Position numbers and translations under genes: made by a program | Shown here: one piece after another, positions 1 to 8,823 of the stretch | Layout: each line of letters begins with the position of its first letter | Numbering within the stretch: position 1 is the stretch's first letter | DNA from: Paracoccaceae bacterium | Lineage (GTDB): Bacteria; Pseudomonadota; Alphaproteobacteria; Rhodobacterales; Rhodobacteraceae | DNA length: 64,000 nt | Reading direction: 5' to 3' | Assembly (NCBI GenBank): GCA_028284705.1 | Contig: JANQRE010000038.1 | Coordinates: forward strand, 62,001 to 126,000 | Notes under the pieces: model-generated | What the model saw: the letters and a program-made list of their open reading frames with translations, nothing else | What the model was told of the DNA's origin: nothing | Database searches by the model: none

Positions 1-1
1 G

Positions 2-1816
2 CGCGACATTCGCGGCTCGGAAATCGCGATGATCTATCAGGAGCCGATGGCCTCCCTGAACCCGGCGATGAAGATCGGCAAACAGCTGATGGAAGTGCCG
101 ATGATCCACGAGGGCGTGGATGAAAAAGAGGCCTACAATCGGGCGCTGGAAGTCGTCACGGATGTGAAACTGCCGGACCCCAAGCGCATGCTGAACTCCT
201 ATCCGCACCAGTTGTCCGGCGGTCAGCAGCAGCGGATCGTCATCGCTATGGCCTTGATGTCAAAGCCTTCTTTGCTGATCCTCGATGAGCCAACCACGGC
301 GCTTGATGTGACGGTGGAGGCCGCTGTGGTCGAGCTTGTGAAAGACCTCGGCAAGAAATACGGCACCTCGATGCTCTTCATCTCGCACAATCTCGGGCTG
401 GTTCTCGAGACCTGCGACCGCATCTGCGTGATGTATTCCGGCGAGGCGGTGGAGACCGGTTCCATCGTCGATGTGTTCGACAAGATGCGCCACCCCTACA
501 CGCAAGCCCTGTTCCGCTCGATCCCGCTGCCCGGGGCCGACAAGAACTCGCGCCCGCTGGTGGCGATCCCGGGCAACTTCCCCCTGCCCCATGAGCGGCC
601 TAATGGCTGCAATTTCGGACCGCGTTGCGACTATTTCGAACATGGCCGCTGCGATGTCGGCGATATCAAAATGTCCGAAGTCCCGGGCAATGACCGGCAC
701 GGCTCACGCTGCGTGAAATGGACCGAGATCGATTGGAACGCGCCGCTTGTTGCCGCCAATACGACCGAGAAATCCGTGCCCGGCAATGTCGTGCTGAAAA
801 TGGACAACCTCAAGAAGTATTACGAGGTCGCGGCCAACGCCATGTTCGGCGGCGGCAACAAGAAAGTCGTGAAGGCAAACGAGACCCTCACATTTGAGGC
901 ACGCGAGTCCGAAACCCTTGCAATCGTTGGCGAATCCGGCTGCGGCAAGTCCACTTTCGCGAAGGTTCTGATGGGGCTGGAGACGGCCACGGATGGTCAG
1001 ATTCTAATCGACAACAAGGCCATTCAAGACATCCCCATCGAGGATCGCGACACAAAAACCGTCGCCGATGTGCAGATGGTGTTCCAGAACCCGTTTGATA
1101 CGCTGAACCCGTCGATGACCGTGGGCCGGCAGATCATCCGCGCCCTGGAAATCTTTGGCGTCGGAGATACCGAAGCCACCCGCGAGCAACGCATGCTTGA
1201 ACTGCTCGATCTGGTGAAACTGCCGCGCGAATTTGCCAACCGGATGCCGCGGCAATTGTCGGGTGGTCAGAAGCAGCGCGTGGGCATTGCCCGCGCCTTT
1301 GCCGGTGACGCGCGCATCGTGGTCGCAGACGAACCGGTCTCGGCGCTCGATGTGTCCGTGCAGGCGGCTGTGACCGACCTCTTGATGGAGATCCAGCGGG
1401 AGAACAAAACCACGCTGCTCTTCATCTCCCACGACTTGAGCATCGTGCGCTATCTGTCTGATCGCGTTATGGTTATGTATCTTGGTCACGTGGTGGAAAT
1501 GGGCACGACCGATCAGGTCTTCGCACCGCCCTACCACCCCTATACCGAAGCGCTGCTCTCAGCCGTGCCGATTGCCGATACCCATATCGAGAAACAGCAT
1601 ATCGTGCTGGAAGGCGACATCCCCTCGGCGATGAACCCGCCCTCAGGATGCCCGTTCCAGACGCGCTGTCGTTGGAAGGATCAGGTGCCTGGCGGGCTGT
1701 GCGAGAAAGAAGTGCCGCCGGTGCGCCACCTCGCAGAGGGACATCAGGTGAAATGTCACCTCGCCGATGAAATCCTCGAACAGATGACCCCGGTCATCAA
1801 GATCGCGGCGGAATAG
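2..1816 (+). CDS. Peptide-type ABC transporter ATPase, two fused ATP-binding domains (5' partial)
   Basis: Cytoplasmic ATPase expected to power uptake of oligopeptides or a related solute through DppBC-like permeases that would lie upstream of the window. The reading frame is open from base 2, so the first Walker A is missing and the gene is cut by the window edge. The first domain keeps its Q-loop (IYQEP), signature LSGGQQQR and Walker B (LLILDEP), then a cysteine-containing oligopeptide C-terminal extension. The second domain is complete: Walker A GESGCGKS, Q-loop VFQNP, signature LSGGQKQR, Walker B VVADEP, and a second cysteine-rich tail. This is a DppD-DppF type fusion in one chain. Its stop abuts the stop of the convergent transporter gene. 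Substrate not predictable. Confidence 0.93.
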   Translation, partial: RDIRGSEIAMIYQEPMASLNPAMKIGKQLMEVPMIHEGVDEKEAYNRALEVVTDVKLPDPKRMLNSYPHQLSGGQQQRIVIAMALMSKPSLLILDEPTTALDVTVEAAVVELVKDLGKKYGTSMLFISHNLGLVLETCDRICVMYSGEAVETGSIVDVFDKMRHPYTQALFRSIPLPGADKNSRPLVAIPGNFPLPHERPNGCNFGPRCDYFEHGRCDVGDIKMSEVPGNDRHGSRCVKWTEIDWNAPLVAANTTEKSVPGNVVLKMDNLKKYYEVAANAMFGGGNKKVVKANETLTFEARESETLAIVGESGCGKSTFAKVLMGLETATDGQILIDNKAIQDIPIEDRDTKTVADVQMVFQNPFDTLNPSMTVGRQIIRALEIFGVGDTEATREQRMLELLDLVKLPREFANRMPRQLSGGQKQRVGIARAFAGDARIVVADEPVSALDVSVQAAVTDLLMEIQRENKTTLLFISHDLSIVRYLSDRVMVMYLGHVVEMGTTDQVFAPPYHPYTEALLSAVPIADTHIEKQHIVLEGDIPSAMNPPSGCPFQTRCRWKDQVPGGLCEKEVPPVRHLAEGHQVKCHLADEILEQMTPVIKIAAE

Positions 1817-2746
1817 TCAGGTCATCAGGCGTCTGGCGCGGTTGTCTGAACGCTGCGCCAGAACGACCCCGATGCAGAGGATCGCCGCGCCGATCAGTTT
1901 AGAGGTATCGAACTCACCTGTGCTGAGAAACAGGATCAGCATCACATAAAACGGCACCGCGTTCAGATGGAACGATGACATCCCGATGCCAAGCCGCTCG
2001 ACCCCCATGATCCAAAGGGCCTGAGAGATGGCCATCGCGCCCCAGGCGTAGAACACCAGAAGGCCCCAATGGCTGGCGCTCAGGGGGGCGTAGGCCGTCC
2101 CACCGAGATCAAACAACACGCTGATATCATAGACAAAAAGGCAAAAGACCGTCGCGCCGATGAAGGTGATCGTCGCCCGCCCAAAGGTCGACAGCGCCGG
2201 AAACGCATGCACGGTCTCCCGCGATCCCCAGGTGAAGATCACAGTGGCGAGGATGCCAAGCAGTGCCCCGAACCCATAGGAGCCTTCCAGAAGGTTACCT
2301 CCAAGCGTCACCGCGCCACCGACAAGGACCAGCGCGACACCAATCAGAAAGTCGAGGCGCAGGCGGCGACCATCCAACAGAATCTCCAAAATCACCGCCG
2401 TCACCGGCATTGAGGCGGTCACAAGCCCGACGGTGACAGGATCGGTATAGTATTGGCAGAGGATCAAAAGGACAGTGCCCGCACCGAATCCAATCCCACC
2501 GACCCAAAGCGCTCTACCCCAATTTGCATCGCGAATCCGGTCCCACCCGTCGATCCAAAACCAGATCGGTACCATCAACGCGCAGGCAAGCACGATACGC
2601 GCCGTGATGGTGGTGATCGGCCCCCAGCTTTGCAGCACGACATCGACCGCCGGGAACCCGGCGGCGAAAAACAGCATCGACATCACAGTGATCAGATGTC
2701 CCCGTGACGCGGCAAAACTGTCAGGTTGTGGTGCGAAATAGGCCAT
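1817..2746 (-). CDS. EamA/DMT-family transporter
   Basis: 309-residue integral inner-membrane protein with about ten hydrophobic segments arranged as two EamA halves, the usual size for the drug/metabolite transporter superfamily. The N-terminal half carries the FPAVDVVLQSWGP stretch after the first span and a short basic-aromatic loop (WIDGWDR). Family members export or import small metabolites, but the substrate cannot be read from sequence. It lies downstream of the small RTX gene on the same strand, 105 bp away and with an inverted repeat between them, so shared transcription is uncertain. Convergent with the ABC ATPase, with stop codons back to back. Confidence 0.85.
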   Translation of the reverse strand: MAYFAPQPDSFAASRGHLITVMSMLFFAAGFPAVDVVLQSWGPITTITARIVLACALMVPIWFWIDGWDRIRDANWGRALWVGGIGFGAGTVLLILCQYYTDPVTVGLVTASMPVTAVILEILLDGRRLRLDFLIGVALVLVGGAVTLGGNLLEGSYGFGALLGILATVIFTWGSRETVHAFPALSTFGRATITFIGATVFCLFVYDISVLFDLGGTAYAPLSASHWGLLVFYAWGAMAISQALWIMGVERLGIGMSSFHLNAVPFYVMLILFLSTGEFDTSKLIGAAILCIGVVLAQRSDNRARRLMT

Positions 2747-2757
2747 GAACTCTCTCG

Positions 2758-2776
2758 CTGACCGCGGAACGGTCAG
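2758..2776. repeat. Inverted repeat upstream of the EamA gene
   Basis: CTGACCG and CGGTCAG form a perfect 7-bp stem around a 5-base loop. It lies 12 bases before the EamA start, between the RTX stop and that start. There is no T-run on the minus-strand transcript, so a leader hairpin or operator is as likely as a terminator. Confidence 0.4.
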
Positions 2777-2851
2777 GGAGAATCATGTCATCGTCGCGCA
2801 AGAATCCGACCCGCAGGTCGGTTTCAGACCTCGGCAAGCGAATGTGATCGC

Positions 2852-3724
2852 TCAGGGATCAACCGGTTCCAGTGTGATCATGGAGACGTCAAAATCGGCG
2901 ATGCCGTCGATATTCACAATCGCTTCGCCGTCCTGAAAGATCGTCGACCCGATCCCGTCTGCGTAGTTGACGGAGGTAAAGATCGGCGTGATCGGCATTC
3001 CCGTGACCGGATCGACCTCCGGCACATATTGCACCACCAGATCATCCTCACCGGTCGTGAAATCGCTGACCGTGGCGGTCTCGCCGGCTTCGATGGTCAT
3101 CTCCTCAATCACGAAGCTGTCGGCTCCAGCTCCGCCCTCACCGGTATCCGTGCCCGAGAGGATCAGGGTGTCATCGCCAGCCCCACCATAAAGAAAATCT
3201 TGCCCATCCTGCGCCGTATCTGCCCCCGCCACATGCCCATGCAACACATCATCCCCAGCGTCGCCATAAAGAATGTCATCGCCGCTTGAGCCGGTCAGAG
3301 TGTCATTTCCGTCGCCGCCGTAAACCAGGTCGTTATTCCCGGCACCGTTTAGAGTGTCATTGCCCGCGTCGCCGTAGAGAATGTCGTTGCCGAAGCCACC
3401 ATCGATGTTGTCATCACCCAGACCGCCGTGGGCAGTATCGTTGCCCTGGCGCATCAGGAGTGCATCGTCACCTGCCCCGCCAAATGCGGTATCGGAGCCG
3501 CCGGTGCCCTCAAATGTGTCATCTCCGGCCAGAAGATAGGTCATCATGTCCGTCTCAGCGGCCATGACATCATCAGCACCTTCCGTGCCGTAAAATGTGG
3601 CAATCTCTGCCTCAGCCGCGGCAACCTCGTCATCATCATTGCCCGCCAAGTCGCTGATAAAAGGCGCTAAAAACCCGACAAGGAACATCAGCGCATTGCC
3701 GTATTCTGCGTAATAATTGTCCAT
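2852..3724 (-). CDS. Small RTX calcium-binding protein
   Basis: About 290-residue acidic protein. Residues 1-30 hold a short hydrophobic stretch (ALMFLVGFLAPFI) not followed by a clear signal cleavage site. From about residue 50 to 200 there is a run of GGxGxDxL/I-type nonapeptides (for example GGAGDDALL, YGDAGNDTL, GGDGNDTL) that bind calcium in a parallel beta-roll. The last 90 residues are a non-repetitive cap. RTX proteins are usually exported by a type I system through a C-terminal signal; no such system is in the window. The ATG at 3724 is preferred over a GTG three codons upstream because GGTGGG sits at the right distance. Role unknown. Confidence 0.85.
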   Translation of the reverse strand: MDNYYAEYGNALMFLVGFLAPFISDLAGNDDDEVAAAEAEIATFYGTEGADDVMAAETDMMTYLLAGDDTFEGTGGSDTAFGGAGDDALLMRQGNDTAHGGLGDDNIDGGFGNDILYGDAGNDTLNGAGNNDLVYGGDGNDTLTGSSGDDILYGDAGDDVLHGHVAGADTAQDGQDFLYGGAGDDTLILSGTDTGEGGAGADSFVIEEMTIEAGETATVSDFTTGEDDLVVQYVPEVDPVTGMPITPIFTSVNYADGIGSTIFQDGEAIVNIDGIADFDVSMITLEPVDP

Positions 3725-3786
3725 CTGACCCACCGATCTGCTCTGCGCGCCTGTTCTCGGCGCATCCTCTGGCGGTGAAACTAGCG

Positions 3787-3816
3787 GGCAAAATCAGACA
3801 AAATTTGACTAAATTT
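3787..3816. repeat. Three 10-bp A/T-rich tandem units upstream of the RTX gene
   Basis: Three consecutive 10-base units (GGCAAAATCA, GACAAAATTT, GACTAAATTT) lie about 65 bases upstream of the RTX start. One-turn spacing places them on one face of the helix, as in cooperative regulator sites. No regulator is assigned. Confidence 0.45.
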
Positions 3817-3839
3817 GGGTGTTTCTCTGCCGGACGCCA

Positions 3840-5309
3840 CTAGAGGCTGTAGAGATCGGCAAATTTCGCATCCAGATAGTCGAGCAGTGGCGCTTCTGTG
3901 GGCTCAAATCCGCACGCCTTTGCGATGGTCTCGCGCGGTTCACGCAAGCCACCGAATTGCTGCAAATTCTCTTTCAACCAGCCGGTCGCAGCGGATGTGT
4001 CGCCTGTCGCGAGTTGCGCGTCGAGATCAGGCACAGCGGCACGCAGAGCGTGATGGAGATTGCCCGCGTAGACATTGCCCAGACTGTAGGTCGGGAAATA
4101 CCCGAAGAGACCGAACGACCAGTGCACATCCTGCAAAACCCCGTTTGACGGTTTGTCCACGGCAACACCGAAATCCTGCTCAAACCGCGTGTTCCAGGCG
4201 TCTTCCAGGTCGGCAACCTCCAGATCGCCCGCGATCAACTGCCGCTCCAGATCAAAGCGCAGCATGATGTGCAGATTATAATGAACCTCATCCGCCTCGG
4301 TTCGGATGAAGCCGGAGCTGACACGGTTCACGATCCGGTAGAACGTCTCCGCATCCGCGACACCGAAGTCGCCAAACTGATCGCGCATCTGGCCATAGAG
4401 CCAGCTGGTGAAGGCGCGGGAGCGGCCCAGTTGGTTCTCATAGATGCGCGATTGGCTTTCATGCACACCCATCGAGACGCCCTGCCCCAGCGGCGTCAGC
4501 TCATAGGCGCGGTCGATATTCTGTTCATAAGTTGCGTGGCCGACCTCGTGGATCGTTGAGTAAAAACAGTTGAACGGGTCGCGCAGGCTCGTGCGGGTGG
4601 TGATCCGCACATCGGTGCCGGAGCCGGAAGAGAACGGATGCACCGCCTTGTCGATGCGCCCGATATTCAGATCATAGCCGAAGGTTTTGGCGAGCGTGGT
4701 GGAGAGCGCCAATTGACCCGCCTCGTCGAATTCGTGGTCCAGACCCACCGGGGCGTCGGCGCCCAATATTTTCTCCCGCAACGCCACCAGTCGTGGGCGC
4801 ATCGCATCGAAGAGCGTCTGTAATTCCGCGCCAGTGGTGCCAGGCTCATAATCCTCCAGAAGCGCATCATAGAGGTCACCGCCATCGGCCAAGGCGGCGG
4901 CCTCTTCGCGTTTGAGGCGGATCATCTCGGTCAGGGTCGGCGCGAAGCTCGCAAAATCATCAGCCGCCCGTGCTTTCGCCCAGATCCCCTGGCCCTTGGA
5001 GGTGTGTTTCGCGATCGCCGTCGCAAGGCCAGACGGGACTTTCACACTGCGGTCATAGATGCGCCGGATATGGCGCAGGCTCGCCTTGGCCACCTCGTCG
5101 GCGGGCTGAGCAGCCGCAAGCCACTCGCCGATACGCGGATCGGTCTTGCGGGCGTGCAGCACCTCTTCGAGGGCTGCCATTTCCTCAGCCCGCAGATCGG
5201 ACGACCCGGGCGGCATCACGGTCTCCTGATCCCAACCGGTGCGGCCTGCAACGGAGCCCAAAGCCGCGGTCACGCGGTTGAACGCCATCAGCTCATCATA
5301 GGCGCTCAT
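3840..5309 (-). CDS. M32 family (Taq/Pfu-type) metallocarboxypeptidase
   Basis: 489-residue cytoplasmic zinc carboxypeptidase that removes C-terminal residues from peptides. The HEVGH motif (HExxH) of the active site is visible about 260 residues in, and the size matches the roughly 490-500 residues of the M32 family. The preferred ATG at 5309 overlaps the upstream heme A synthase stop as TGATG; a TTG one codon earlier is possible but less likely. The overlap indicates translational coupling, although no functional link between the two is known to me. Confidence 0.92.
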   Translation of the reverse strand: MSAYDELMAFNRVTAALGSVAGRTGWDQETVMPPGSSDLRAEEMAALEEVLHARKTDPRIGEWLAAAQPADEVAKASLRHIRRIYDRSVKVPSGLATAIAKHTSKGQGIWAKARAADDFASFAPTLTEMIRLKREEAAALADGGDLYDALLEDYEPGTTGAELQTLFDAMRPRLVALREKILGADAPVGLDHEFDEAGQLALSTTLAKTFGYDLNIGRIDKAVHPFSSGSGTDVRITTRTSLRDPFNCFYSTIHEVGHATYEQNIDRAYELTPLGQGVSMGVHESQSRIYENQLGRSRAFTSWLYGQMRDQFGDFGVADAETFYRIVNRVSSGFIRTEADEVHYNLHIMLRFDLERQLIAGDLEVADLEDAWNTRFEQDFGVAVDKPSNGVLQDVHWSFGLFGYFPTYSLGNVYAGNLHHALRAAVPDLDAQLATGDTSAATGWLKENLQQFGGLREPRETIAKACGFEPTEAPLLDYLDAKFADLYSL

Positions 5310-6445
5310 CAAGCCCTCACAGATTGTTGGGTTGGATACATCGACGCAAACCGCGCGCGTAGGATCAGGCAGATCAGGATCACCGCGCCAAGCTGATGGA
5401 TGATTGCGAGGCTGAGAGGCGCCGCATAGAGCACCGTGCCGATACCGAGGACCACCTGTCCGAAGAGGATCACCATCATCCAGTCAAAGGCCTGTTTCGT
5501 CGCGCGATTGCCGGAGGCACGACTGGCGCGCCAGACGAAGAACCCGAAGATAAACAGCACATAGCCGACGAGGCGATGGTTGAACTGGGTCAGCGCCTCG
5601 CTTTCGAAAAAATTGCTCCACCAGGGATCGTGCTCAAACGCGAGCGTCGGGAAGACATCCCCCCCCATCAGAGGCCAATCGGTATAGGTGCGCCCTGCGT
5701 CAAGCCCTGCGACGAGCGCGCCGAGCAGGATTTGCAGGAAGGCCAGATGCAACAGTGCGGAACTGAGCGTCTTGAGGCGTGGCTCGGCAGCGCGGCGGGC
5801 CTGCATCAGCTCCGCCTCAGATCGCCCGAGTTTGAAGACATACCAGGCGATGAGCGAGAGGATCAGAAAGGCGAGACCAAGATGGATCGCGAGCCGGTAG
5901 GACGCCACATCAAGCCGCGTGCCCTCGAGGCCGGAGGACACCATCCACCAGCCAATCGCGCCTTGCAGCCCGCCCAAGGCGCCGAGCAGAACCAGCCGTC
6001 CGGTCCAGCCGGTTGGTACCTGCCTGCGGATCAGGAAATAGCCCAGACCAAGTGCCCAAACGAGGCCGATCACCCGGCCAAGCTGGCGATGGCCCCATTC
6101 CCACCAATAGATGACTTTAAACTCGGCAAGGCTCATGCCCTTGTTTTGCAACTGATATTCCGGGATGGCGCGGTATTTCTCGAACTCAGCCTCCCAGGCC
6201 GCTTCGGAGGTCGGCGGTATCGCGCCCGTCACCGGGGCCCATTCGGTGATCGAGAGGCCGCTATCGGTGAGCCGCGTGAGCCCGCCGACGACGATCATCA
6301 GCACGACCAGCCCGAAAAGGATCATCAGCCAGATCCGGATCGCCCCGCGTGCGCCGCCCCGTGCCGCGCGGTCAATCGCACCGGGCTGTGCGGCTGGTTT
6401 CTCGACCGTCTCGACTTCCTCGAAGATGCTGCGGTTCTTGGCCAT
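5309..6445 (-). CDS. ctaA: Heme A synthase, COX15/CtaA family
   Basis: 378-residue polytopic membrane protein that oxidises the C8 methyl of heme O to make heme A for aa3-type cytochrome oxidase. Eight or so hydrophobic segments follow a 35-residue cytoplasmic N-terminus. Heme-ligand histidines sit in conserved contexts: WGHRQLGR, AIHLGLAF, FNHRLVGY and IIHQLGAV. The loop ITEWxPVTGAIPP is characteristic of the alphaproteobacterial and mitochondrial type. It is not next to cox genes here and is coupled to the carboxypeptidase gene instead. Confidence 0.95.
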   Translation of the reverse strand: MAKNRSIFEEVETVEKPAAQPGAIDRAARGGARGAIRIWLMILFGLVVLMIVVGGLTRLTDSGLSITEWAPVTGAIPPTSEAAWEAEFEKYRAIPEYQLQNKGMSLAEFKVIYWWEWGHRQLGRVIGLVWALGLGYFLIRRQVPTGWTGRLVLLGALGGLQGAIGWWMVSSGLEGTRLDVASYRLAIHLGLAFLILSLIAWYVFKLGRSEAELMQARRAAEPRLKTLSSALLHLAFLQILLGALVAGLDAGRTYTDWPLMGGDVFPTLAFEHDPWWSNFFESEALTQFNHRLVGYVLFIFGFFVWRASRASGNRATKQAFDWMMVILFGQVVLGIGTVLYAAPLSLAIIHQLGAVILICLILRARFASMYPTQQSVRA

Positions 6446-6500
6446 TATCCCTCCGGCTCATCTGCGCAGGAACCTATGTCGCGCGACCTATGGCGGCAAG

Positions 6501-7274
6501 TCATTCGCCGCGCTCTTTCCACCGCACAAATTGCCGCAACATTCCGTGGAAAATCTGCACATCCGCTTGCGTCAAAGGCATGCGGGAGAGCATGTTGCGC
6601 AGGTTCAGCTTCATGCCTTCGGCTTTGTGATCCGGGAAGAAAAACCCCGCCGTTTCAAGACGGTCGACAAAATGCTCGTTGAGTTTTTCAACCTCGACGG
6701 TCGAGGCAAACTCGGTCGAGGCCAGTTCCACAACCTCCGCCGGCACCTCCACGTTCTGCCGCCGCCATTCATAGGCGACCAGCAGCACACATTGCGCGAG
6801 GTTGAGCGACGCGAAGCCTGGGTTCACCGGCACCGAGATAATCGCGTTCGCCTGCACGATGTCCTTGTTCTCAAGGCCCGCACGTTCGGGACCAAAGAGC
6901 ACGCCCACCCGTTTGCCCTCCGCAATCAAAGCGCGGGAATGCTCCATCGCGCGCTCCGGCGTCATCACCGGCTTCGTCAGGTCGCGCGACCGGGCGGTTG
7001 TGGCAAATGTGTAGTCCAGATCACCGATGGCCTCAGCCGTGGTTGGGAAAACGCCCAGATGATCCAGCACCCGGCTCGCACCCGATGCCGTCGCCGTCGC
7101 TTTCGAATTCGGCCAGCCATCGCGCGGATTAGCCAGCCGCATATGCTCCAACCCGAAATTCCACATCGCGCGTGCTGCGGAGCCGATATTCTCGCCCATC
7201 TGCGGCTCTACCAGCACCATGACGGGCTGTGGACCGCCCCAATCGGGCATTTCCTGGTGATCGGTTCCGGACAT
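6501..7274 (-). CDS. trmJ: tRNA (cytidine/uridine-32-2'-O-)-methyltransferase TrmJ
   Basis: 257-residue SPOUT-class enzyme using S-adenosylmethionine to methylate the 2'-OH of position 32 in the tRNA anticodon loop. The N-terminal motif VEPQMGENIGSAARAMWNFG, the middle VLFGPERAGLEN and the late ISVPVNPGFASLNLAQ are the three SpoU knot motifs. The C-terminal extension (about residues 175-257) is the TrmJ type. Single gene, divergent from the ThiE-like gene across 120 bp. Confidence 0.93.
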   Translation of the reverse strand: MSGTDHQEMPDWGGPQPVMVLVEPQMGENIGSAARAMWNFGLEHMRLANPRDGWPNSKATATASGASRVLDHLGVFPTTAEAIGDLDYTFATTARSRDLTKPVMTPERAMEHSRALIAEGKRVGVLFGPERAGLENKDIVQANAIISVPVNPGFASLNLAQCVLLVAYEWRRQNVEVPAEVVELASTEFASTVEVEKLNEHFVDRLETAGFFFPDHKAEGMKLNLRNMLSRMPLTQADVQIFHGMLRQFVRWKERGE

Positions 7275-7394
7275 CGCGCCCCCTCAAAATCTGCTTCGCG
7301 GGATGTAGGCCGCGTGGGCAAGCGGCGCAATGGTCTTGTGAGCCTGCCTGCCCCCCGTTATGACGACGTGACGCGCGACCAAAGGCTTCTTCTC

Positions 7395-8018
7395 ATGTCC
7401 GATCAAGACACGCCGCAGATTTACCTCATCACGCCGCAAGAGTTTGAACTATCTGGCTTTCCCGGGCAATTGGCCGCGATCCTTGATGCGTTAGAGATCG
7501 CCTGTGTCCGCCTGTCGCTCAGCACTCGCGACGAGGACCGGATTGCGCGCTCTGCCGACCAAATCCGCGCGGTTGCGCATGAGCGTGACATCCCTGTGCT
7601 GCTCGACACCCATTTCCGAATGGTCGAGCGGCTGGGGCTTGATGGCGTGCATCTGACCGATGGCAGCAGGTCGGTGCGGGCCGTGCGCAAGGACCTGCCC
7701 GACGAGGCCGTGCTTGGCGCGTATTGCGGGGCGTCGAAACATGACGGCATGACCGCAGGCGAGATCGGCGCCGATTACATCGCGTTCGGCCCGCTCGCGG
7801 ATACCGGCCTCGGGGATGGCACGATTGCCGATCTCGACACTTTCGCATGGTGGTCGGAGATGATCGAATTGCCGGTCGTCGCGGAGGGGAACCTGACCGC
7901 CGCTTTGATAGAGCAATTTGCACCTGTGACGGATTTCTTCGCCATTGGAGCCGAGATTTGGGATGCGGATGACCCGCTCGAAGCGCTCAGGTCCCTGACC
8001 GCACCTCTGAAAGCTTAA
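7395..8018 (+). CDS. ThiE/TenI-like protein with a divergent active site
   Basis: 207-residue protein of the thiamine phosphate synthase superfamily, a TIM barrel. The late GADYIAFGPL and the middle LGLDGVHLTDG match the family, but hallmark residues differ. The LINDR strand reads LLDTHF, the GVHLGQ turn reads GVHLTD, the T-x-T-K phosphate segment is absent, and PVVAIGGI reads PVVAEGNL. It may not make thiamine phosphate. No other thi genes are nearby. The ATG at 7395 was chosen because upstream in-frame sequence lies antisense to ctaA and trmJ. Its 3' end overlaps olsA by 32 bp, convergently. Confidence 0.8.
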   Translation: MSDQDTPQIYLITPQEFELSGFPGQLAAILDALEIACVRLSLSTRDEDRIARSADQIRAVAHERDIPVLLDTHFRMVERLGLDGVHLTDGSRSVRAVRKDLPDEAVLGAYCGASKHDGMTAGEIGADYIAFGPLADTGLGDGTIADLDTFAWWSEMIELPVVAEGNLTAALIEQFAPVTDFFAIGAEIWDADDPLEALRSLTAPLKA

Positions 8019-8823
8019 GGCCATCTCGCACCGCGTCTTCCGCAACTTTCGCCAGGTCCTTGCGGCTTTCGAACTCCCGCACACGCAGGGGCGCGTGATA
8101 GGTAACGGTGATCGCGCCTTGCCGCTTTGCACCAAGCGCTTTCAAAAGATGCGGCCCGAACTCCATATCGCCCCACCAGCCATAGAAACGCGGGTCTTCG
8201 CCCTCTGGCGCGTGATAGGTTACGGTCACCGGTTGAATCTGGATATCCTCCCGCAAATTCTCTTCGAAGAACGCCGCAAAAAGTGTTGATTTAAATGGCA
8301 AAACACGTTGACCGTCGGTACTTGTGCCTTCGGGGAAAAAGACCAGCTTATGTCCCATATGAAGACGCTGTTCGAAGAGCTTTTTCTGTTCGGCGGCCTG
8401 TTTTGGATCGCGCGCAATGAAGACTGTGCCGGTGGAGCGTGCCAGCCAGCCGATCCCGGGCCACCCCGCCACCTCGGCCTTGGAGACGAAATAGACCTGC
8501 GCGGCGGCGTTGAGGCTGAAAATATCGAGCCAGGAGGCGTGGTTTGCGACCATCGCGCCATCCGCGCGTAGGGGTGTCCCTTCCTTTTGATAGCGAATGC
8601 CCAAAACTCGCAACGCATTGCGACAAACAAAGGTGGTGATATGCGGCGTCAGGGGCCTGCGCGCGCCGTTCAGCAACTGCTCCGGCACGCGCATGATCAG
8701 CAGGACCGCCAAGCCACCAAAGACCAGAATTGCAAGTGGCACGCCGCGCAGCGCCACCAACACCCAGTTCAACGCTCCGAAATTCAGCGGTTGATCTTCG
8801 TCATCGGTATGCCAGGTCGTCAT
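7987..8823 (-). CDS. olsA: Lyso-ornithine lipid O-acyltransferase OlsA
   Basis: 278-residue PlsC-type membrane acyltransferase that adds the second acyl chain to lyso-ornithine lipid. An N-terminal hydrophobic span (about residues 22-42) anchors it. The HX4D catalytic motif appears as NHASWLD and the glycerophosphate-binding motif as FPEGTS. The assignment as OlsA and not PlsC rests on its coupling to olsB: its ATG overlaps the olsB stop as ATGA. A longer frame reaching back into olsB was rejected for that reason. Confidence 0.9.
   Translation of the reverse strand: MTTWHTDDEDQPLNFGALNWVLVALRGVPLAILVFGGLAVLLIMRVPEQLLNGARRPLTPHITTFVCRNALRVLGIRYQKEGTPLRADGAMVANHASWLDIFSLNAAAQVYFVSKAEVAGWPGIGWLARSTGTVFIARDPKQAAEQKKLFEQRLHMGHKLVFFPEGTSTDGQRVLPFKSTLFAAFFEENLREDIQIQPVTVTYHAPEGEDPRFYGWWGDMEFGPHLLKALGAKRQGAITVTYHAPLRVREFESRKDLAKVAEDAVRDGLKLSEVRSGT

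Noticed and set aside
5396-6682. 428-codon plus-strand open frame opposite ctaA
   Set aside because: It lies antisense to a clear heme A synthase, and its translation is rich in Arg, His, Gln and Glu as expected of a G+C-rich shadow frame. No domain or ribosome site.
6165-7394. Upstream part of the long frame that ends in the ThiE-like gene
   Set aside because: The first 410 codons run antisense to ctaA and trmJ. Family similarity begins only at the ATG at 7395.
7275-7394. TPP riboswitch before the ThiE-like gene
   Set aside because: I looked for the conserved CUGAGA and ACCUGAUCUGG-type blocks in the 120-bp gap and did not find them.
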